This document shows, piece after piece, positions 1-8,913 of a stretch of 64,000 nt of DNA. The notes under the pieces were generated by a model. It did not search any database. It saw only the letters and a list, made by a program, of their open reading frames with translations, and was not told the origin of the DNA. Numbering within the stretch: the stretch's first letter is position 1; every line of letters starts with the position of its first letter. Position numbers and translations under genes: made by a program. The stretch is from Streptomyces sp. TLI_171 (lineage in GTDB: Bacteria > Actinomycetota > Actinomycetes > Streptomycetales > Streptomycetaceae): positions 7,839,001-7,903,000 of the forward strand of contig NZ_RAPS01000001.1 in NCBI RefSeq assembly GCF_003610255.1, read 5' to 3'.

Positions 1-1
1 C

Positions 2-1000
2 CCGAACGACCACGTCAATCTCGGGCAGAGCACCAACGACGCCTACCCCACCGCCGTCAGGTTGGCGTTGTACGAATCGGCCCACACCCTGGTGCCCGCG
101 ATCGAGGAGCTCGCGGCCGCCCTGGGCGAGCGCGGCGTCGCCTTCGACGCCGTCCTCAAACTCGGGCGAACCCAGCTCCAGGACGCCGTCCCCATGACAC
201 TCGGTCAGGAGTTCAGGGCGTTCGAGCTGGGAGTGCGCGACGACATCGCGGCCCTCGCGCGTGCCGCTCGCGCGCTGTGCGAGATCAACATGGGCGGCAC
301 CGCCATCGGAACCGGCCTCAACGCGCACCCCGGCTTCGGTCGAGCCTGCACGGACCACCTCGCCCGCATCACCGGCGTCCCCGTACACCTGGCCCGCGAC
401 CTCGTCGAGGCCACCCAGAGCACGGCGGCGTTCATCGAACTCTCGAGCGCCCTGCGACGCTTCGCCCTGCGCCTGATCAAGCTCTGCAACGACCTGCGCC
501 TGCTGGCTTCCGGACCTCAGGCAGGTCTCGCGGAGATCAAGCTGCCCGAACTCCAGGCCGGGTCGAGCATCATGCCCGGGAAGGTCAACCCGGTCGTCCC
601 CGAAGCCGTCACGCAGGTCTGCTTCGACGTCATCGGTGCCGACACTGCCGTGGCCTTCGCAGCCCAGGCGGGCCAACTGCAGCTCAACGCCTTCGAGCCG
701 CTCATCGCCCACAGCTTGCTGACGGCCCAGCGCCGGCTCCGCGCGGCCTGCACTCTCCTCGCCACCGCGTGCATCGGCGGAATCACCGCCAACGCCGAGC
801 GCACCCACCATCAGGCCAGCATGTCGGCTGCCCTCGCCGCAGCCCTCAACCCGGCAATCGGCTACCAGCGCTCGACGCAGATCGCCCGCCGCGCCGTCAG
901 CGAGCAGCGATCGGTCAGAGACGTGGCCTGTGAAGCCGAGGTCCTCCCGCCCGAGGTGCTGGACGCGCTCCTCGACCCCCGTCGCCTGGTGGGCGATTGA
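2..1000 (+). CDS. aspA: Aspartate ammonia-lyase, C-terminal part (5' end outside window)
   Basis: The frame runs into the left edge, so only the last 332 codons are visible. They open with GQSTNDAYPTAVRLAL, the substrate-binding stretch of the aspartase/fumarase superfamily in its aspartase form (class II fumarases normally read SQSSND there). The superfamily signature GSSIMPGKVNP, the catalytic serine loop, lies near visible residue 190. The family enzyme is a cytoplasmic homotetramer that deaminates L-aspartate to fumarate and ammonia. A hairpin follows the stop, so it is probably a separate transcript from the transporter operon downstream, but the neighbourhood (amino-acid uptake, peptidases) fits aspartate catabolism. 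Confidence 0.9.
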   Translation, partial: PNDHVNLGQSTNDAYPTAVRLALYESAHTLVPAIEELAAALGERGVAFDAVLKLGRTQLQDAVPMTLGQEFRAFELGVRDDIAALARAARALCEINMGGTAIGTGLNAHPGFGRACTDHLARITGVPVHLARDLVEATQSTAAFIELSSALRRFALRLIKLCNDLRLLASGPQAGLAEIKLPELQAGSSIMPGKVNPVVPEAVTQVCFDVIGADTAVAFAAQAGQLQLNAFEPLIAHSLLTAQRRLRAACTLLATACIGGITANAERTHHQASMSAALAAALNPAIGYQRSTQIARRAVSEQRSVRDVACEAEVLPPEVLDALLDPRRLVGD

Positions 1001-1029
1001 CATCCCCGCCCACCGGGCGAGGGGTGAGT

Positions 1030-1052
1030 CCCGGCCCGTTCACCGGGCCGGG
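1030..1052. terminator. GC-rich hairpin after aspA
   Basis: A perfect 9-bp inverted repeat (CCCGGCCCG / CGGGCCGGG) with a 5-nt loop sits 30 bp after the aspA stop. It lies between aspA and the convergent S51 remnant, so it may serve both. There is no clear T-run, as is common for actinomycete terminators. Confidence 0.6.
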
Positions 1053-1123
1053 TCCGCGCGTACTGGCGTACGAACCTGACGCTGGGTCGGCTCGCGCCGC
1101 TGTTCTGGGTGCCGCCACGGGCC

Positions 1124-2177
1124 TCAGCCTGTGCGCGGAGCGGCAGGCCGAAGCGCCAGGCGAGGCCAGTGCACGTACAGGTGGAGGTTGAGGTTGGCGA
1201 AGGACACGGTCGAGCCGCTCTTCCAGGCGCGGTATCCGGTGCCCTTGGTGAGGTCGGCCTCGAAGGTCGGGCCGATCTCGTAGCTGATCCCGTACTGGTA
1301 GGTGCTGCGACCGGCGTCCACCAGCTCGGTCGCCATCTTGACCATCTGGTAGGGGTGCGCGGTCGTGGGGGCGGGGGAGGAGAAGACGTCGCTCCAGCGG
1401 CTTCCCGCGGTGCCGGTGGAGGGTGCGTAGGAAGGCTTGGCTGAGGCGGCGGTCCAGGTTGCGGGGGTGTAGGTGTCGCCGCTGGCGAGGTAGGTCCACT
1501 TGACGTTGTCGATGGACCAGTAGCCGCTGTGGGTTCCGACCGTGGCGTTGCCCAGGCCGCGAGGGACACATCACGCAGTCGAAGCCTCCCTCGGGCCGGT
1601 AGGAGAGGTCGTCGGGGTGGCTGCTGCTGATGGAGGTGCAGGGGCCGTAGCGCAGTCCGTCCCAGCTCTCGCCGCCGGTGACCATGTCGGGCCCTCGCGA
1701 TGGTCGTTCCCGCGCTGGTGCCCATGATCGCCGCGCCTTCGCTGAACTTGGCGCGAATCGCAGCCGGGGCCGGGGAGTCGGAGCTGTCGGCCTTGAGGAG
1801 GGTGGCCACCAGGCGGCTCTGGTCACCACCGCCGAAGAAGGAGCCCGTCATCGAGTTGATCTGGTCGAGAATGCTCCGGCTGGAGTTGTCGGCGATGTGG
1901 TCGAGGTCGATCGGGATCCACTGGGCGTCTGCCGCGCCGAAGGTGCCCTTCAGAAGATCGACGTAGTACGCGCCGTTGCAGACCGAGTTGCTGTACGTCG
2001 CCGGATTGTTCGCGTTGGGGTTGTTGGCCGGGACGTCGGAGGCGGCGGTGATGACGCCGATCCTCGCGGGGCTGGGCGGTGGAGGCGGCGGGCATGGCCG
2101 CGGCGGCGAGGGCGGAGCGGCGCGATGGCGCAGCCGGCGGTGCGGTTGGGGGAGACGGCGCGTGCGGACAGGGTCAT
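1124..2177 (-). pseudogene. Decayed S51 (cyanophycinase-like) secreted peptidase
   Basis: Fragments in all three minus frames align in order with the intact S51 gene at 6510-7805. They are a signal-peptide-like start (MTLSARAVSPNRTAG, then LAAAAMPAASTAQ in another frame), ARIGVITAASDVP, SMTGSFFGGGDQ, the nucleophile segment MGTSAGTTIA, then GPDMVTGGESWDG and GGFDCVMC in a second frame, and finally NVKWTYLASGDTYTPATW with the C-terminal domain in a third. Besides frameshifts near 2110, 1690 and 1555, the first beta-strand region (GGTLILVGGG in the intact copy) and roughly 90 residues after the catalytic region are missing. Frameshifts plus deletions make real decay more likely than sequencing error. 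Confidence 0.75.
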
Positions 2178-2352
2178 GCGTGCTCCTGTGGGGGAGGCGG
2201 GACCGCTCGTGGCGGTGGCCCGGGTGGGGGGCGTCGGTGCAGCAACGGAACATACAGATCGGTCCATGAGTGCGGGAGATGTAACGGCGCGGCAGGAGGG
2301 AAGCGTGACTGTCCGATCGGTCATCAGGCGGTTTGTATCCCGGTCGGCCGAC

Positions 2353-2368
2353 GTTACCTATTCGTAAC
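2353..2368. promoter_or_regulatory. Dyad GTTAC-N6-GTAAC before the transporter operon
   Basis: GTTAC and GTAAC are exact reverse complements separated by CTATTC, 97 bp upstream of the GTG start of the solute-binding protein gene, in an unusually AT-rich patch. This is a plausible operator or promoter element for the operon. The binding protein is unknown; the RpiR regulator at 7939-8823 is a candidate by proximity only. Confidence 0.4.
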
Positions 2369-2464
2369 TCCCATTACATATGGCGCGGAGTTGGTTTGCC
2401 TGTAACGTCCTGGCTTGCGGCGCAGCTCCCTGAGCGCCGCTCCAGGTTCTCGAAAGGTTGCTCC

Positions 2465-3427
2465 GTGAACTCCTCTGCCACCCGCAGACCGGCCCTGCTG
2501 GCTGCTCTCACTCTGTCCGGGGCGCTGGCCCTGACCGCATGCCAGAGCGACGGCGCGGGCAGCTCGCCTGCCGCAGGGGCCGGTTCCGGCCCGGTCACCG
2601 TCGCCGGAGTCGCCATCAGCGCCGACGCCGGCCTGCACGGGTCGCTCCCCGACGCCGTCAAGAAGGCGGGGAAGGTGCGGGTCGCGACCGACATCCCGTA
2701 CCCGCCGTTCGAGATGTACGTGGCAGAGGGCAAGACCGAGATGACCGGTCTCGACTACGACCTCGGCCAGGCGCTGGGCGCGAAGCTCGGCGTCACCTTC
2801 GACTTCCAGGCCCAGAAGTTCGACGGCATCGTCCCGGCCATCCAGGCCGGGAAGTACGACGTCGCGATCAGCGCCATCACCGACAACAAGGAGCGCGAGA
2901 AGGTCGTCGACTTCGTCGACTACTCCGCCTCCGGCACCGGCATCATGGTCGCCAAGGGCAACCCCGACAAGATCGTCACCCTCGACGACCTGTGCGGCAA
3001 GAAGGCCGCGGTCCAGACCGGCACCAACCAGCAGAAGCTCCTGGAGAAGCACCAGGCCGACTGCACCGGCGCCGGGAAGGCGCCGATCGACGTCCAGGCG
3101 TTCCCCAAGGACTCCGACGCCCAGCTCGCCCTGCGCTCCGGCAAGGTCTCCGCGGACGTCCTCACCAAGCCGGCCGCCGGCTGGACCGCGAAGACCGCCG
3201 ACGGCGGCGCCACCTTCGAGGTCGTCGACGACCCGGCTGCGGAAGGCGGCTACAACGCCTCCCCGAACGGCATCGCCGTCTCGAAGAACCTTCCGCAGCT
3301 CACGGACGCCATCCAGAAGGCGCTCCAGTCGCTCATCGACGACGGGTCGCTCGCCAAGATCTACGACAAGTACGGCGTGGCCTCGATCGCCGTCAAGTCG
3401 GCCACCAAGAACAGCGCGGTGGACTGA
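2465..3427 (+). CDS. Polar amino-acid ABC transporter, solute-binding lipoprotein
   Basis: This 320-residue protein starts at a GTG preceded by GAAAGG. It has a lipoprotein signal peptide (ALLAALTLSGALALTAC, lipobox LTAC) and a Ser/Gly-rich linker. A family-3 periplasmic-binding-protein domain follows (KVRVATDIPYPPFEMY, LDYDLGQALGAKLG, FDGIVPAIQAGKYDVAISAI). It should be anchored outside the membrane and deliver an amino acid or short peptide to the permease encoded next. The stop is 1 bp before the next start codon, so the genes form an operon. The ligand cannot be read from sequence; the family binds Gln, Glu, Arg, His or cystine. Confidence 0.9.
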   Translation: MNSSATRRPALLAALTLSGALALTACQSDGAGSSPAAGAGSGPVTVAGVAISADAGLHGSLPDAVKKAGKVRVATDIPYPPFEMYVAEGKTEMTGLDYDLGQALGAKLGVTFDFQAQKFDGIVPAIQAGKYDVAISAITDNKEREKVVDFVDYSASGTGIMVAKGNPDKIVTLDDLCGKKAAVQTGTNQQKLLEKHQADCTGAGKAPIDVQAFPKDSDAQLALRSGKVSADVLTKPAAGWTAKTADGGATFEVVDDPAAEGGYNASPNGIAVSKNLPQLTDAIQKALQSLIDDGSLAKIYDKYGVASIAVKSATKNSAVD

Positions 3428-3428
3428 C

Positions 3429-4391
3429 ATGCCCGCCACCGCGCACCGCCCGCCCAGCGCGCCGTCCGCCGACGCGACCGGCGCCGACGAACTCGTCGCC
3501 GTGCCGGTCCGCCACTGGGGACGCTGGCTCGCCGCGCTCGCCGCCCTGGTCTCCCTCGTGGGCCTGGTGGGATCGCTGGCCAAGAACCCCAACCTGCACT
3601 GGGACGTCGTCGGCCACTACCTCTTCGCCGACCTCATCTTCGACGGACTGGCCACCACCCTGTGGCTCACCGTGGCCGCCATGGCCGTCGGTCTCGCGCT
3701 CGGCACGCTCGTGGCGATCATGCGCCTGTCGACGAACCCGGTCCTGTACGGCCTTTCCACGCTCTTCGTCTGGCTCTTCCGCGGCACCCCGCTGCTGGTC
3801 CAGATCATCTTCTGGGCCTACGCCGCGGCGCTGTACAAGCACCTGATGATCGGCATCCCCTTCACCACCACCACGTTCGTCGAGTTCGACACCAACGAAC
3901 TGCTCACGCCGTCGATCGCCGCACTCCTCGCCCTGGGGCTCAACGAGGCCGCCTACGCCTCCGAGATCGTCCGCGCCGGCATCCAGTCCGTCGACCCCGG
4001 CCAGACCGAGGCCGCCCACTCCCTCGGCATGAAACCCGCGCTCGCCATGCGCAGGATCGTGCTGCCCCAGGCGATGAAGGTCATCATCCCGCCCATGGGC
4101 AACGAGACCATCAACATGCTCAAGACCACCGCCTACGTCTCGGTGATCGCCGCGCACGACCTGATGTCCAACATCCAGGACGTGTACGCGCAGAACTACC
4201 AGGTCATCCCGATGCTCGTCGTGGCCGCCCTGTGGTACCTCGCCCTCACCACCGTGCTCAGCGTCCCCCAGGCGTGGCTGGAACGCCGCTACGGCCGCGG
4301 CACCAGCCGAGCCGCCCAGGTCTCCCCGCTGCGCCGCATGTTCGTCGGCGTCGCGGAGCTCCTCCCGTCCAACCGCAACCGGAAGGGCTGA
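3429..4391 (+). CDS. Polar amino-acid ABC transporter, permease
   Basis: This 320-residue integral membrane protein belongs to the HisM/GlnP type. A hydrophilic N-terminus (about 30 residues) is followed by several hydrophobic segments, starting WLAALAALVSLVGLVGSLA. The cytoplasmic EAA loop is clear (EAAHSLGMKPALAMRRIVLP), which couples to the ATPase. The segment SIAALLALGLNEAAYASEIVRAGI is typical of the family. It lies between the binding protein and ATPase genes with almost no spacing. It probably works as a homodimer because only one permease gene is present. Confidence 0.9.
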   Translation: MPATAHRPPSAPSADATGADELVAVPVRHWGRWLAALAALVSLVGLVGSLAKNPNLHWDVVGHYLFADLIFDGLATTLWLTVAAMAVGLALGTLVAIMRLSTNPVLYGLSTLFVWLFRGTPLLVQIIFWAYAAALYKHLMIGIPFTTTTFVEFDTNELLTPSIAALLALGLNEAAYASEIVRAGIQSVDPGQTEAAHSLGMKPALAMRRIVLPQAMKVIIPPMGNETINMLKTTAYVSVIAAHDLMSNIQDVYAQNYQVIPMLVVAALWYLALTTVLSVPQAWLERRYGRGTSRAAQVSPLRRMFVGVAELLPSNRNRKG

Positions 4392-4395
4392 TCCG

Positions 4396-5156
<761 letters not shown>

Positions 5157-5160
<4 letters not shown>

Positions 5161-6368
5161 GCGCCCCCGCCGAACAGGCGAGCCGCCCGGCGGCAGCCGC
5201 CCTGGCCGCTGCCGCCGACACTGCCCTTCCGCGCTACCTCGACGACCTCGCGGAACTCGTCGCCATCGACTCCGGCTCGTACAACGCCCACGGCGTCAAC
5301 CAGGTCGCCGACTGGCTCGAACAGCGGCTGCTCGCGATCGGGTTCACCGTCGAGCGGGTGGCTCCGGAGCAGGTCGGAGGGCGCCGCTTCGGCGACGTGC
5401 TCGTCGCCCGGCTCGCCGGATCCGTGCCGATCGAGGACGGCGGAGCGCGGATCCTCCTGGTCGGACACATGGACACCGTCTTCGAGGACGGCACCGCCGC
5501 CGGCCGCCCCTTCCGCACGGCGACCGGCCGGGCCCACGGACCCGGCGTCAGCGACGACAAGGGAGGGCTGCTGGCCGGTGTCACCGCGGCGGAACTCCTC
5601 GTCGGCCACGGCCGCACCGCGTTCGCCGAGCTGATCGTCCTCGCCACCCCCGACGAGGAGATCGGGTCGCCGGCGAGCCGGCCCGTCACCGAACGCACCG
5701 CGCAGGGCGCCCACTACGCGCTCGGCCTGGAGTGCGCCCGGGAGAACGGCGACCTGGTCATCGAGCGCAAGGGCGTCGCCGACCTGCTGGTCACCGTCAC
5801 CGGCAGAGCCGCCCACGCCGGCATCGAGCCCGAACGCGGCGCCAACGCCGCCCTCGCCGCCGCCCACCTGGTCGTCGCGCTGCAAGCGCTCAACGGCCGC
5901 TGGCCGGGCGTGACCCTGAACGTCGGAGTGGTCCGGGCGGGAACACGCACCAACATCGTGTGCCCGGAGGCGGAGCTTCAGGTCGAAGTCCGCGCCGGTA
6001 CCACCGCAGCCCTCGCGGCGGCGATCGAGGAGATCCGCGCAGTCGCAGGCCGGACAGTCGTCGAAGGCACGGTCGCGCGCGTCGACCAAGTGGATCTGTG
6101 TCCCCCGATGGAGCACACCCCGGCCGCGGCCGCCCTGCTCGCGGCCGCCCGCCGGACCGGCACCGATCTCGGACTGCAGATCGCCGGCGCGTCCACCGGC
6201 GGCGTCGGCGACGCCAACCTCACCTCGGGACTGGGGATTCCCACCCTCGACGGCCTCGGCCCGATCGGGGGCGCCGACCACACCCCCGAGGAATGGCTCG
6301 ACACCGCGAGCGCCCCGGCGCGCATCGCCCTCCTGGCGGCGCTCATCGAACGACTCGGACGGCGCTGA
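5157..6368 (+). CDS. M20 family metallopeptidase (glutamate carboxypeptidase-like)
   Basis: This is a 403-residue cytoplasmic protein with no signal peptide. M20 metal-binding motifs are present in order: LLVGHMDTVF (His, then Asp), GPGVSDDKGG (bridging Asp), TPDEEIGS (catalytic Glu pair) and GLEC, with a C-terminal metal-site region GGADHTPEEW. Between them is the dimerisation lid (about residues 190-300). The family cleaves dipeptides or N-acyl amino acids using two zinc ions. The 4-bp overlap with the transporter ATPase gene suggests it hydrolyses what the transporter brings in. Whether it cuts a beta-aspartyl bond, a normal dipeptide or an acyl amino acid is not visible. Confidence 0.87.
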
Positions 6369-6391
6369 CCGCAGCCCGTTCGAGGACGCAG

Positions 6392-6462
6392 GGCCGGGGC
6401 GCGCACGGCAGCGCCCCGGCCGACATCCGCACCCCCACCAGGCCGGCGCCCCGGAGGGCGCC
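6392..6462. terminator. Two stacked hairpins after the transporter-M20 operon
   Basis: A perfect 11-bp inverted repeat (GGCCGGGGCGC / GCGCCCCGGCC, 8-nt loop, 6392-6421) is followed by a second stem (GGCGCCC / GGGCGCC, 6445-6462). They separate the operon from the next gene and probably end its transcript. Confidence 0.6.
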
Positions 6463-6509
6463 GCACCCGGCCTGCACGGTTCCAGCCCAACGACCCATGG
6501 AGCTCCTGG

Positions 6510-7805
6510 ATGAACCGCAACCTCCGCACCACCTGCGGGCGGACCGCCCTCGCCCTCGCCGCCGCGCTGACCGTCATCGCCGCCGCCCCCCAGGCCGCCT
6601 CCGCGCGGCCCGCCGAGACCGGAGGCACCCTCATCCTGGTCGGAGGCGGCCTGAAGGACGGCAACAGCGAGATCTACGACGAGATCGTCGAGAAGGCCGG
6701 CGGCCGCGGCACGGCGCGCATCGGAGTCCTGACCGCGGCCTCCGTCCCCGAGAGCCAGGACCCCGACGCCGGCGACCCGGACGCCTGCTCCAACTCGCAC
6801 TGCAACGGGCTCTACTACGCGGGCCTCTTCAAGCACTACGGGGCGGCCGACGCGCAGTGGGTCCCCGTCGACATCGAGCACGTCGACGCCGCCGACTCCG
6901 ACGCCGTCGTCGCCCAGGTCGAATCGATGACCGGGTTCTTCTTCGGCGGTGGCGACCAGTACCGCTACCTCACCAGCCTCCTCCACGGCGACGCCCACAC
7001 CGACTCGAAGGTCATGGCGGCCATCCGCCGCAAGCTCGCCGCCGGCGCCGTCGTCGCGGGCTCCAGCGCCGGCGCCCAGATCGCCTCCGGCCCCGACATG
7101 GTCAGCGGCGGCGACAGCTACCAGGCGCTGCGCGACGGCAGCGCCCCCGGCTACTTCGAGGACCCGAGCCGCCTGGGCTACATCCCGCAGGGAGGCTTCG
7201 GCACCTTCGACGCGGGCCTGCTCGACACCCACACCGGAACCTACGGCCGCGAAGGCCGGGCGATCCGGCTGGCCGCGGACACCGGTCACACCCGGGTGTT
7301 CGCCCTCGACGAGGACACCGCGATCGAGGTGGAGCACACCGGCACCCGCCGGGAGACCCTGCACGTGCTCGGCACCCACGGCGTCTCCGTCTTCGACCTC
7401 CGCTCGGCGCGAACCGGCAGCGAACACGGGCACTGGACGATCGCCGGCGTCCGGTACAGCTACCTCACCGACGGCGACTCCTACGACCCGCGCACCTGGC
7501 ACGTCCGGGCCGCGGACGGAAAGCGCCCCCTGCGTCCGACCGCAGCGACCCCCGTGCCGCCCAACCCGGACGCGTTCTACTCCGTCGACGACGCCGACGG
7601 AGTCCCGTACTCCTTCTCCGGCACCGCCCGCGCCCTCACCGCGACCTCGGCCCAGCGAACGGCCACCGCCAGCACGTTCGAGACCGGACCCGCCTTCGAG
7701 ATCGTCTTCGGCAAGCGCGGAGACACGCGGGCCTGGACGGTCGACGGCGCCACCGCGGCCTCCTTCACCGACGTCGAGGTCGGCGTCCACCCGGCCGCCG
7801 ACTGA
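6510..7805 (+). CDS. Secreted S51 peptidase, cyanophycinase-like
   Basis: This 431-residue protein has a Sec signal peptide (ALALAAALTVIAAAPQAASA, cleavage near residue 32). Peptidase S51 features follow: GGTLILVGGG, RIGVLTAASVP, the loop motif FFFGGGDQ (about 143-150) and the nucleophile elbow VVAGSSAGAQI with Ser near residue 186, matching the GxSAG elbow of cyanophycinases. The last 150 residues form a second domain not found in the short cytoplasmic cyanophycinase CphB. Extracellular cyanophycinase-type enzymes release beta-aspartyl-arginine from the polymer. Substrate assignment here is inference, since other S51 members cut alpha-aspartyl peptides. GGAGCTCC before the ATG supports the start. 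Confidence 0.85.
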   Translation: MNRNLRTTCGRTALALAAALTVIAAAPQAASARPAETGGTLILVGGGLKDGNSEIYDEIVEKAGGRGTARIGVLTAASVPESQDPDAGDPDACSNSHCNGLYYAGLFKHYGAADAQWVPVDIEHVDAADSDAVVAQVESMTGFFFGGGDQYRYLTSLLHGDAHTDSKVMAAIRRKLAAGAVVAGSSAGAQIASGPDMVSGGDSYQALRDGSAPGYFEDPSRLGYIPQGGFGTFDAGLLDTHTGTYGREGRAIRLAADTGHTRVFALDEDTAIEVEHTGTRRETLHVLGTHGVSVFDLRSARTGSEHGHWTIAGVRYSYLTDGDSYDPRTWHVRAADGKRPLRPTAATPVPPNPDAFYSVDDADGVPYSFSGTARALTATSAQRTATASTFETGPAFEIVFGKRGDTRAWTVDGATAASFTDVEVGVHPAAD

Positions 7806-7845
7806 TCACCGGCCCGGCCACGACAACAGGTGCTCCGTCCGTGAT

Positions 7846-7878
7846 CTCCGCAGCCCGGCATTTCGCTAGGCTGCGGAG
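7846..7878. promoter_or_regulatory. 10-bp inverted repeat before the RpiR regulator gene
   Basis: CTCCGCAGCC (7846-7855) and GGCTGCGGAG (7869-7878) are exact reverse complements around a 13-nt loop. The right arm overlaps TAGGCT, a common actinomycete -10 hexamer. It could be an operator for autoregulation by the downstream regulator or a terminator for the S51 gene; the sequence does not decide. Confidence 0.45.
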
Positions 7879-7938
7879 ACGCGTTCCACCGAGCACCACC
7901 GACGATCCGCCCGCAGACCGGGAAGGGAAACCCTGTCC

Positions 7939-8823
7939 ATGCCCACCGTCACGCTCGCCGAGGACATCCGCCAACGGCTCGGCGACTGCAGCCCGGCCGA
8001 GCGCAAGGTCGGCAGGGTGCTGCTCGCCGGGTGGCCGGCTGCCGGATTCGAGACCATCGCCACCCTGGCCGAGCGTGCCGACGTCAGCGCCCCCACCGTT
8101 CTCCGCTTCGTCAACCGGCTCGGCTACCGGGGCTTCCCCGACTTCCAGGCCGCTCTGCGAGCGGAGCTCGACGAGCGGCACGCGTCGCCGGTGACCCTCT
8201 ACCGCAGCGGGAACTACGGCAACGCAGGACCGGATGCGGACGACCCGCGCACGGGAGCCGCCGGTCTGCTGGCTCACGGCCGCGAGGTCTTCACCGCAGC
8301 GGTCGACCGCACGTTGGCCGAGGTCACTCCGCACGACCTCGACCGCGCCGTCCAGCTCCTCGCCGACCCCAAGCGACGCATCACCCTCGTGGGCGGCCGC
8401 TTCACCAACCTGTTCGCCCAGTACCTCGGCCTGCACCTGATGCAGGTCCGCGACAACGTGCGGTTCCTCCCCGACCGGGCGGTCGAGCGCACCGCGCTGT
8501 TCGCCTCGCTCGCGCGACGCGACGTTCTCGTCGTCTTCGACTACCGCCGCTACGAGGAGGACAAGGTCACCGCCGCGGAACTGGTCCGCGAGGCCGGCGG
8601 ACGGGTGATCCTGTTCACCGACACCTGGCTGTCACCGGTCAGCACCCACGCGGAGGTCGTCTTCTCCAGCCAGGTCGGGGCTCCCTCCCCCTACGACAGC
8701 CTGGTTCCGACGCTCGCCGTGGTCGAGAGCGTGGTCGCCGGGCTGATATCGGAGCTCGGCGACCAGGCGCACGCGCACATGCGGCACAGCGAGGAGATCG
8801 CCACCCGGACCGGACTCACCTGA
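7939..8823 (+). CDS. MurR/RpiR family transcriptional regulator
   Basis: This 294-residue protein has an N-terminal HTH_6 domain (residues about 5-80; TLAERADVSAPTVLRFVNRLGYRGFPDFQ) and a C-terminal SIS domain (about 125-265; RITLVGGRFTNLFAQYLG, DVLVVFDYRRY). Such proteins usually sense phosphosugars through SIS, although some sit beside amino-acid and peptide catabolic genes. Its position between two secreted S51 peptidase genes makes it the likely local regulator. The start is preceded by GGGAAGGGAAA. Confidence 0.85.
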   Translation: MPTVTLAEDIRQRLGDCSPAERKVGRVLLAGWPAAGFETIATLAERADVSAPTVLRFVNRLGYRGFPDFQAALRAELDERHASPVTLYRSGNYGNAGPDADDPRTGAAGLLAHGREVFTAAVDRTLAEVTPHDLDRAVQLLADPKRRITLVGGRFTNLFAQYLGLHLMQVRDNVRFLPDRAVERTALFASLARRDVLVVFDYRRYEEDKVTAAELVREAGGRVILFTDTWLSPVSTHAEVVFSSQVGAPSPYDSLVPTLAVVESVVAGLISELGDQAHAHMRHSEEIATRTGLT

Positions 8824-8862
8824 CGGGCGGGCCGGAGTCGGGATGCGTCGGCCGACGCCGAC

Positions 8863-8902
8863 GATCCGGTGGCCCGCGGACGGATCAGCGGGCCACCGGA
8901 TC
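8863..8902. terminator. Bidirectional terminator between convergent genes
   Basis: A perfect 15-bp inverted repeat with a 10-nt loop (8863-8877 and 8888-8902, arm GATCCGGTGGCCCGC) lies between the ends of the RpiR gene and the convergent S51 gene. Confidence 0.8.
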
Positions 8903-8913
8903 GGTTCACCGGG

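Noticed and set aside
8842..8856. A ninth match to the 15-bp regulon motif (minus strand GTCGGCCGACGCATC)
   Set aside because: It lies between two convergent genes and points into the 3' end of the RpiR gene, so it precedes no start codon; treated as a chance match.
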